Below, piece after piece: positions 56,726 to 64,000 of a DNA stretch of 64,000 bases. Position 1 is the first letter of the stretch. The number at the start of each line of letters is the position of its first letter. A program made the translations under genes and the position numbers. The notes under the pieces were generated by a model. The model was given only the letters and a program-made list of their open reading frames with translations, did no database searches and was not told where the DNA came from. The DNA is from Corinectria fuckeliana (Eukaryota > Ascomycota > Sordariomycetes > Hypocreales > Nectriaceae). Where the stretch lies: NCBI GenBank assembly GCA_019137255.1, contig WPDH01000170.1, forward strand, positions 62,001 through 126,000. Direction: 5' to 3'.

Positions 56726-58492
56726 CTATCTGGTCAATGCAATGTCGTCTATACGTAGAATCATCTTCACCGTCTCCGCTGCCAGCTCGATCGCACTTGT
56801 GCTGACGAGCAGCGGCTGCAGCACATTCTCCTTGGAGATGTTAGTGTTGACGCCTCCGGACTTGATGCTGACTCCCGCGTTCTTCTCGCCCATCTCGTGC
56901 CTGTGTCGCAGGTCTGTTACCACCTTGATGCTGTTCAGGCCGGCGTTCTCGGCCAGGGTCGTGGGGATGACCTCCATAGCATCCGCAAATGCCTTGTAGC
57001 AGATGGCCTCTGTACCCGTCAAGCTGCGCGCTTGCTTGGAAAGCTGGGCGGCAATCTCGATCTCAGGGGCACCGCCACCGGCAATGAGTGCCTTCTTCTT
57101 GACCAGGCAGCGCACCACGCAAAGAGCGTCGTGCAAGCTGCGCTCGGCCTCCTCCAAAATCAGCGAGTTGGCACCGCGGACCACCACAGAGACGGTCTTG
57201 CCTGCCGACTTGGTACCCGTAACCTTGATCATGCGCGCGCCAGACGACTGCACTTCCTCCACGAGGTCTGCGGATCCCAGCTTATCCTCGGTGAAAGAGT
57301 CAATGTCGGCAATGGGCTTGCAACCAGTCGACTTGCAGATGAACTCCACCTCGTCACGCTCGATTTCCTTGACGGTGAGAATGCCAAGCTTGGACAAAAA
57401 GTGTAGTGATAGGTCGTTGACGGCGTCGCGTAGAATGGACTTCTGGATGAAGAGAACGTTGCACTTGGCCTTCTTGATCTTCTTGGCCATGTTCAGGAGG
57501 TATAACCGCTCCTCCTTGACGATTTTGTCCATCTGTCGGTAATCGTTGACTTGAATGGTGTTTTCCATCTAGGTGGTGTGAGCAACGCACAATAAGATAC
57601 TCAAATCAGATGACACTTACATCAGGCTTGGGAGGGCTCAGCTGAAACTGAATCAACCCGATTCGAGCCTTTTCCATCCGGATAGGGCCACCGGCGTTCT
57701 TCAAAACGGGCTGGGTCAGAACCAGGCCGTCGACGAGCTCGCTGTCCTCGATCGTTCCTCCAACTCGCTTCACGATTCGGATGTTATTGAGGTCGACGTT
57801 GTCAGCGTTCTTAAGGTCGATGGTCTTGGTCACACAGTTGACCGCCATGGGACCGAGAAGGTTCGAGTACTGCGAAACGATCTTGGACGACAGCGAAGTG
57901 TTGGCGGCCTGGAGGAGCGATGCAGTATCGTTCAAGGAAATGGGCTGGGACATATCGTGAAGGACTTCGACGGCGGCGGCGGCGGCTCGCTGGAAGGACT
58001 CGGAGATGACTGAGGGGTGGATGCCCTTGGAAAGAAGTCGGTCGGCAGCACCGAGCAAGCTTCCGCAGATGACGACGACTGAGGTGGTTCCGTCACCAGC
58101 TTCCACATCTTGGGCACCAGACAGGTTGACCAACATCTTGGCTGTGGGGTGCATCACGGACATGCTCTTCAGCATGGTGTTTCCATCGTTTGTAATAATC
58201 GTCTCCCCCTTTCCGCTGCGGATCATCTTGTCCATTCCTCGGGGACCAAGAGAGGTTCTGATGGCATCGGCGACAGCTGTACGAACGTAAGAATCTGGGT
58301 TGAGTTTACAAGCGGAGGGAGTCCTCCATACCTCGGGCGGCAACAATGTTGGACGAACGGACCGCCATGGGCTTCTCCTTGTCCTAGAGCATCGTCAGCG
58401 GGGAAGCTCGAAAGCTTGGTGGGAGCTTGCCATACACGGAAAGTAGCATTACTGGAGCTGAGCGCCGCGGGGGCTGCGGTCGCGGCAGACAT
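56726..58492 (-). CDS. cct4: T-complex protein 1 subunit delta (CCT4)
   Basis: One of eight subunits of the cytosolic TRiC/CCT chaperonin that folds actin, tubulin and WD-repeat proteins. Four exons: 58492-58436, 58383-58332, 58276-57621 and 57568-56726 (introns 52, 55 and 52 bp) giving 535 residues, the family length. Chaperonin motifs: [15 protein letters not shown] and ITNDGNTML (about 42-72), ATP-site GDGTTS (97-102), and near the C-terminus [14 protein letters not shown]. Delta-type features are the join [20 protein letters not shown], the [20 protein letters not shown] segment and the ILRIDDI C-terminus. It is head to head with rpt1. Confidence 0.95.
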
Positions 58493-58949
58493 GTTGTCGG
58501 ATTGGTGGCGATCCCGGAAAGCGTCGAAGATCAAACAGTGTTGTTGAAATCGCGGGGCTTTGTAGGAGTACGACTTCAGTTAACCCGGTAGCCTTAAAGA
58601 TGTCCCACCTTCTGCCCTACTTCGCTGGCGACAAATGCCACCCTGAATTTTTGGATCGGGGGGAGAGATCCTCCAGTTCCGAGATGTGCCTTGAACTAAC
58701 CCCAGAGGGGCTAGCTCCCAAGCAGCCTCACGTTGGCGGGCCCGTGCTTCGAGCTCAAGGCAACTCAGGTTACGGAATGCCGCCCACGCCTTCATTGTCC
58801 CTAAACACCAAACGACCACGACCACGACCACGACAGCCATCTCCCATCCCTTCTTCCACAAATACACATCGACCACGTCCTCCCCCGCCACCATAGAGAC
58901 TTATACCGCCTAGAAGAAACAGAGGAATTCCAGACCCGCGGAATCCACC
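58493..58949. promoter_or_regulatory. Shared divergent promoter of cct4 and rpt1
   Basis: Only 457 bp separate the two start codons. On the minus strand GGTGGCATT (58634-58642) resembles the yeast proteasome element GGTGGCAAA with two mismatches. A tandem CCACGA tract (58816-58833) lies nearer rpt1. Function is inferred. Confidence 0.45.
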
Positions 58950-60424
58950 ATGGTCAGCCGCTGCGCCTTCCAAACAGTCTGGCTGTGTGCTAACGATCCC
59001 AGCCTTCCGCAACCGGTCAAAACTGGGAAAAGTACCAGAAGAAGTTCGCCGACGATGAAGTAGAGGAGAAGAAGATCACCCCCTTGACGGACGAGTACGA
59101 GCCCAGCTCCAGCAACATAGGGATCCCCGGTTCGCTAACCAGGATGCAGGGACATTCAGGTTCTCAAGACGTACGGTGCCGCGCCGTATGGAACAGCTCT
59201 CAAGAAGCTCGAGAAGCAGATCAAGGAGAAGCAACAAAGTGTGGACGAGAAGATTGGTGTCAAGGTTTGATGCCTCGGCGCCCGTTTGGCAGCAACGTCT
59301 AATGGTAATAGGAATCGGATACTGGACTCGCACCCCCACATCTATGGGATGTCGCCGCCGACCGACAACGAATGTCCGAGGAGCAGCCCTTCCAGGTTGC
59401 AAGATGCACAAAGATCATTGCTGACGAGAAGGGCGACGAGTCCAAGAGCAAGTACGTCATCAACGTAAAGCAAATCGCCAAGTTCGTTGTCCAGCTTGGC
59501 GACCGAGTCAGTCCCACAGATATCGAGGAGGGCATGCGAGTTGGCGTCGATCGCAACAAGTACCAGATCATGCTTCCCCTACCGCCCAAGATCGATGCGA
59601 GCGTCACCATGATGACGGTGGAGGAGAAACCTGACGTCACCTACGGTGATGTCGGTGGCTGCAAGGAGCAGGTCGAGAAGCTGCGAGAAGTCGTGGAGAT
59701 GCCCCTTCTGTCCCCTGAGCGATTCGTCAACCTCGGTATCGACCCCCCCAAGGGCGCCCTTCTCTATGGCCCTCCCGGAACCGGCAAGACTCTTTGCGCC
59801 CGAGCGGTTGCCAACCGAACAGACGCCACCTTCATCCGAGTCATTGGCAGCGAGCTGGTCCAGAAGTACGTCGGCGAAGGTGCCAGGATGGTCCGAGAGC
59901 TGTTTGAAATGGCGCGAACGAAGAAGGCTTGCATCATTTTCTTTGACGAGATTGATGCCATTGGTGGTGCTCGATTTGATGATGGCGCTGGCGGAGACAA
60001 CGAAGTTCAGCGAACCATGCTGGAGCTGATCACTCAGCTAGATGGTTTCGACGCCCGAGGAAACATCAAGGTCATGTTTGCCACCAACCGGCCGTCGACT
60101 CTAGACCCTGCGCTCATGCGGCCCGGCCGTATCGACCGAAAGATTGAGTTCTCATTGCCCGACCTCGAGGGCCGTGCCAACATTCTGCGCATCCACGCCA
60201 AGAGTATGTCGGTGGAGCGCGACATCCGCTGGGAGCTCATCTCTCGCCTCTGCCCCAACGCGACGGGTGCCGAGTTGAGGAGTGTCTGCACCGAAGCCGG
60301 CATGTTCGCCATCCGTGCGCGGAGAAAGCTGGCCACGGAGAAGGACTTCCTGAGCGCCGTGGACAAGGTCATCAAGGGCAACCTCAAGTTTAACTCGACA
60401 GCGACGTACATGCAGTACAACTAG
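58950..60424 (+). CDS. rpt1: 26S proteasome regulatory ATPase Rpt1
   Basis: One of six AAA ATPases in the proteasome base ring that unfold substrates and open the 20S gate. Exons 58950-58952, 59003-59094, 59150-59264 and 59312-60424; introns of 50, 55 and 47 bp; 440 residues. The first coding exon is only the ATG. After splicing the start reads [12 protein letters not shown], then [32 protein letters not shown] and [13 protein letters not shown], all typical of Rpt1, so the upstream exons are well supported. Then an OB-like domain, Walker A GPPGTGKT (about 222), Walker [10 protein letters not shown] (about 278), sensor/arginine finger [12 protein letters not shown] and the C-terminus [10 protein letters not shown]. 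An ATG-started frame from 59372 alone would miss about 90 residues. Confidence 0.95.
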
Positions 60425-60905
60425 ACATACCTTAGGGTGGTGTAATTTAATACGGTGTACGAGTAATTCGCAATTAGATGACGGGGTTCTAGACGTCATA
60501 TTAGCATGTTACTTACTACACAAGATCCCTCGAGTTTGCGTATGAAGCATTACTTATAGTAGCATCCATACTAATGACTTCTATCTACCTAACTATAAGA
60601 TGGTTCCCGGACCGTGTCTTGATGCTACACGTGTGTGAAGCAAGAACGTCCAGGCAGGAAAAACAAACGCCAATGTCCCAGCCCTATGCCCATTACCATT
60701 GCTTCGTGATGTATGCATATCCATAGTCTTCCTGCTCAAACAAGTCCCGTTCCAAGCCACTGCTGCAGAACGCTCCCCATGCATTGCACCCCAAAGCCAA
60801 CGACAGCTTCAAAATGCCACCGTGAAATAGCGTAACAACACCCGTCCCAGGGGTGTCGAGAAAGGAATATCGTCAATCATTAGAATCCCTCTCAACTCAA
60901 CGGAA
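60425..60905. other. Convergent 3' intergenic region
   Basis: Between the 3' ends of rpt1 and the Cys-rich protein gene; no gene recognised. Confidence 0.4.
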
Positions 60906-61610
60906 TTACGTGCCTTCCATCCGCGAGAGGCAACCCAAACACGCCACATCCCCCTCGGCGCCGCGCTCGATGCAACACCGACTGCAGACCACAGCACGAT
61001 GGCCACCGGTAGCCCATCCTTTCCTGGTCTCGTTTGCAACGGTTTGATTATTGATTTGTGAGGGTGCTTGCTGGTCGTCGACATCGTCCATATGGAATGA
61101 CCGCGACAACACCTCCTGCTCGGACAGCACAGAGCCCACGTCCAGGTTCCAGCCCTGGCACTCGCGGATGCAGACGAAGCAAGCCCGCTCGCCGCAGCCT
61201 TCGCACTGAGCGAAGGAGTCGAGATCTGATTTCTTGGTGGGCCGGCGGTGGCAGATGTGGCACGGAGTCAAAAGCGCGCTGGTGGACCTGGGAGCGAGAC
61301 GGCTGGCGGAGGCTGGCTGGGTTTGCAGGACCTTGAGCTGTGATGACCGCCGTCGCCTGTGAGACAGGGGAGAGGAGGAGAGAGAGGTATCGTGGGAGTG
61401 AATGTCGTCGTCGTCGTCATTGTCGTCAGAGATGCGAGCTCGCTTGGTGGCCAGAGGCATGATCTTGCGCGGGACGAGCTCGGGCCGCTGGTTCAGGACG
61501 TAAAAGTCATTGGGCTCGTCGGAGGCGTAGAGGGCGTACATGTCGCGATCGTCGTTGGCGTCCCATCTCCGTTTGCGCCCTGGCTGGATGTCTTCGCCGA
61601 CGAATGGCAT
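60906..61610 (-). CDS. Cys-rich (zinc-finger-like) protein of unknown function
   Basis: 234 residues in one exon. The N-terminus (MPFVGEDIQPGRKRRWDAND) includes a basic patch, and a second basic patch plus an Asp run (SDDNDDDDDIHSHD) follow. The C-terminal half has regularly spaced cysteines: CHIC, QCEGCGERACFVCIREC, then CSRCCIERG and CLGC, about ten in all, with the cross-brace spacing of treble-clef/RING/PHD-type zinc folds. It matches no RING or PHD consensus exactly. The KRRW and KRAR patches suggest a nuclear protein. Start at ATG 61610; no intron is needed. Confidence 0.75.
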   Translation of the reverse strand: MPFVGEDIQPGRKRRWDANDDRDMYALYASDEPNDFYVLNQRPELVPRKIMPLATKRARISDDNDDDDDIHSHDTSLSSSPLSHRRRRSSQLKVLQTQPASASRLAPRSTSALLTPCHICHRRPTKKSDLDSFAQCEGCGERACFVCIRECQGWNLDVGSVLSEQEVLSRSFHMDDVDDQQAPSQINNQTVANETRKGWATGGHRAVVCSRCCIERGAEGDVACLGCLSRMEGT

Positions 61611-62826
61611 GGTTTAGGACTTTGCCGTGCACTGAGCTCTGGACTCGGCACGGGAGACGGAGAGACGGAGAGAAGGACAGAGCTGTCGGGCAAGAATACG
61701 GTGTGGAGGGAGGTAAGTCGGAGAGCCCGTCCAGTCGAGAGGCGGGAAAAGATGGCGAGGTGAAGTACGAAGGGGCGTGGTCGAGAGAGGAGAAGGTTGG
61801 ATGGGATTGGGTTGGGGATAGGACGGGTGGTGAGAGAGACCAGTCCTTGCCTGGTACGGCAAGCGTGATTCGGGAGGTGGAGGCTTTTAGCGTCCAATTT
61901 ACATGAGCCGGCTCGGGTGAACGTCGAGGCGACGGGGGAGAGTCAACAAGCTCACAGCGGGTAGATTAATTGAGGGAGTACGGAGTAGGTACCTAGTAGC
62001 GATGGAGAATTAGTGGGAAGACGCCTGGAGTGGCACCGTGGTCATTCCGCAGCCGGGCAGATAGCCCGTCTAATTAGGTGGTACTTAGGTAGCTTACTTA
62101 GACGCTGCCGCCTACATCGAGTCGACACCGTGAACCTGTACATTAGATAATTACCGTTGGGTGCAAGTTGCAAGACTCATCAAGCCTGCCTACCAGGCAC
62201 GCCTTAGTAGGAAGCAAGTCCTCAATCCCAGTCAACCATGCTACAAACTCTCTCCATCGCAACCTATCTATTCAATAGGTACATGAGTTCCAAGGTCGAA
62301 ATCACAGTCGAGGGAAGCCAGCCAGCCACACTCCGTCTGAGGTGGGTGCCGCGCCGGGTGGCTAATTATTCTAGCTACTACTAGTAGTACCTCTTATTAT
62401 AGAGTCAATGACGACTACCAAACAGCATTCGTCAAGCAGAGGGTTTAAAACTTGTCTGCTCGCAAGACTGTGTCACTTCAATCGACCATTCCACATGTCT
62501 TGTGACGGCTTTAGAAGCTGGTCAAATACTACATAATTGTCGATTATTATGAGATTATGGGAGCTGTGCACAACGGATGTAGATAATCACAATTACAGGC
62601 CAACCTCCCACAGCTCAGCTCTATAAATATCTATATTAATATATCATCTGAATGCATGAGTAGGTTCAAGTCAAATAAGGTATTGGAACGATTCATCTGA
62701 TTTACACTCTACCACCCATCCACCTTCCTGCCTCCGTCCACAACTTGCTTCTTTTCCTACCCGCCACCGACAAAGGAGCTGCTCTAGGGGGCGACTAGTA
62801 TACAAATGAGACTTCATGGGGCCTCC
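61611..62826. other. Intergenic region upstream of the Cys-rich gene
   Basis: About 1.2 kb; it contains the Cys-rich gene promoter and the cytochrome c1 3' end. 61960-62400 is AT-rich with TAGGTACCTAGTA-like words. Interleaved inverted repeats at 62534-62616 are listed separately. No gene recognised. Confidence 0.4.
62534..62616. repeat. Two interleaved inverted repeats (A-B-A'-B')
   Basis: TAATTGTCGATTAT (62534-62547) is complementary, with one missing base, to ATAATCACAATTA (62583-62595). GAGCTGTG (62561-62568) is perfectly complementary to CACAGCTC (62609-62616). The order A-B-A'-B' is that of an H-type pseudoknot, if transcribed. Confidence 0.6.
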
Positions 62827-63899
62827 TTAACGGCGGACCTTGACCTCCTTAGGGGGGTCGTAGGCAATCTTCCTCGACTTCACCCAAGCCCACTTGTACC
62901 GCTTCACCCACACGCTGACCGCCCACAGAGAAGCAGACACAACCAAGACCTTCATACCCATACGCTTTCGGTCGTCCATCTCGGGCTCGGCAGCCCAGTT
63001 GAGGAACTCGACCACGTCCTTGGCCATCTGCGAGGTCGAAGCGGGCGTCTCGTCCTCGTACTCGAGGAGGCCGTCGTACAGGACGCGAGCCATGGCAATA
63101 CCAGTTCCAGGGAAGTAAGGGTTGAAGTTCATCCCGGGGGCGACAGTGACACCGGCGGGGGGCTCCTCGGGGTAACCAGTGAGCAAGCTGAAGATGTAGT
63201 CGCAGCCTCCGTGACGGGCCTTCACGATCAGGCTCAGATCCGGGGGAAGGGCACCGTTGTTGGCGAATCGGGCAGCCTCCTCGTTCTTGTACGGGGGGGG
63301 CATGTAGTCGGCCAGCTTTCCGGGTCGCATCTCGATCTCGCCCTCGTCATTGGGCTCGCCAGGGAACTCTTGCTCCTCGGCCAAGGCCTTGGCCTCGTCA
63401 ACGGTCAAGATGGTGCCAACAAGGGCTCGGTAGGGGACTCGGGTCAGGGAGTGGCAGGACGCGCAGACCTCCTGGTAAACTTGGAAGCCACGGCGAAGGC
63501 TGTGGGAAGGGGGTCAGCATCTGGACCGCCAGGTCAATCGCAACGCGGCGAACTTACGCCTGGTGATCGTAGGTCTTAAACAACTTCGAGTGAACCCAAG
63601 GGTACTGGGTGGCATGGAGGCTGTTGTGACGGGTCAGCAAGGCCGTGTTCGACTCGTGGCAGGTTGATGCAGCATTTATGCCTCATCGCCCGGCTTGGGA
63701 CAACGAAGCAAACGCGCCACCAGGATTCGAATTTCACATACCCCTCCTCAGCGGGAGTTCCGGCAAAGGCAACAGGTCCATAGAGATGGTAGTACCAGGC
63801 GATGGAGCCGAGGGCGAGGGAGGTGGAGGCGGCGGCCGCCACGTTCAATCGAGTGGCAGAAGCTTCGCCGGCGGCGCTGGAGGTCGAGGAGGCGGCACG
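62827..63899 (-). CDS. cyt1: Cytochrome c1, respiratory complex III (first exon outside window)
   Basis: Cytochrome c1 is the haem protein of complex III that passes electrons to cytochrome c. Exons seen: 63899-63742, 63620-63558 and 63499-62827; introns 121 and 58 bp; 297 residues visible. The first visible exon starts in phase after a CCAG acceptor, so the exon with the ATG and most of the mitochondrial presequence lies beyond base 64000. Features: a hydrophobic segment ([15 protein letters not shown]) belonging to the bipartite presequence, [16 protein letters not shown], haem site VCASCHSL (CxxCH), [20 protein letters not shown], axial-Met region [13 protein letters not shown], and the C-terminal anchor helix [20 protein letters not shown] with the matrix-facing basic tail. 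Confidence 0.95.
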
Positions 63900-64000
63900 C
63901 TGGAATCACAACACGGTCAGCGCTCAGATACGTTGAATCCACGGTCGTTCTGCTGCGATTGGCGTGGTTGCGGCGGGTTGCGGCCCGTGGTGATGTTCCC

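Noticed and set aside
63900..63942. 43-bp intron bringing cytochrome c1 exon 1 into the window
   Set aside because: Shorter than the other introns here, and the upstream sequence shows no ATG-led presequence; exon 1 more likely lies past base 64000.
1..64000. CRISPR array, operons or bacterial-type elements
   Set aside because: The window is eukaryotic: genes have spliceosomal introns and separate promoters, and no regularly spaced repeat-spacer arrays occur.

Overview
This window is nuclear DNA of a filamentous ascomycete, most probably a Sordariomycete. The evidence is short introns (mostly 47-125 bp) with GTRNGT donors and CTAAC/CTGAC branch sites, intron-containing tRNAs, and a gene set of that group: a NUC-1 type bHLH phosphate regulator, MPH1, ATG33, KAR9, a large BLM/Sgs1/QDE-3 type RecQ helicase and an HsbA-like secreted protein. 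The species cannot be named from sequence alone. Gene models were built by hand; where several exons are joined, reading frame and total length were checked to be consistent.

Layout. 1-5.3 kb: the mitotic-exit phosphatase cdc14 (-, running off the left edge), the EKC/KEOPS subunit pcc1 (+) and the NUC-1-like regulator (-). 8.4-10.7 kb: a membrane-anchored beta-propeller protein (-). 15-21.4 kb: the mRNA exporter mex67 (-) and the helicase mph1 (+) share a divergent promoter. 22.5-29.7 kb: the mitophagy gene atg33 (+) and a six-exon, about 1844-residue ankyrin protein (-) whose N-terminus carries a nucleotidyltransferase-like motif set. 29.7-34.9 kb: a gene-poor, more AT-rich stretch with an HsbA-like secreted-protein gene that appears frameshifted near its end, and a tRNA-Ser(CGA). 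34.9-44.4 kb: the RecQ helicase (+) and the spindle-positioning protein KAR9 (-), tail to tail. 48.6-52.6 kb: a conserved protein of unknown function (+), tRNA-Tyr (-) and an alpha-crystallin small heat-shock protein (-). 55-64 kb: a dense housekeeping block with cox17 (+), a small coiled-coil orphan (-), cct4 (-) and rpt1 (+) head to head, a Cys-rich orphan (-), and cytochrome c1 (-, running off the right edge).

There are no operons and no recognisable intact transposon, CRISPR array or secondary-metabolite cluster. Functional links are by theme. Two replication-fork helicases (MPH1 and the RecQ protein) lie 13.5 kb apart and share a CACGTG element about 190 bp upstream of their start codons. 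Chaperonin and proteasome ATPase genes share one promoter region. COX17 and cytochrome c1 both serve the respiratory chain. The most unusual protein is the nucleotidyltransferase-like/ankyrin protein; the most unusual gene structure is rpt1, whose first coding exon is only the ATG.
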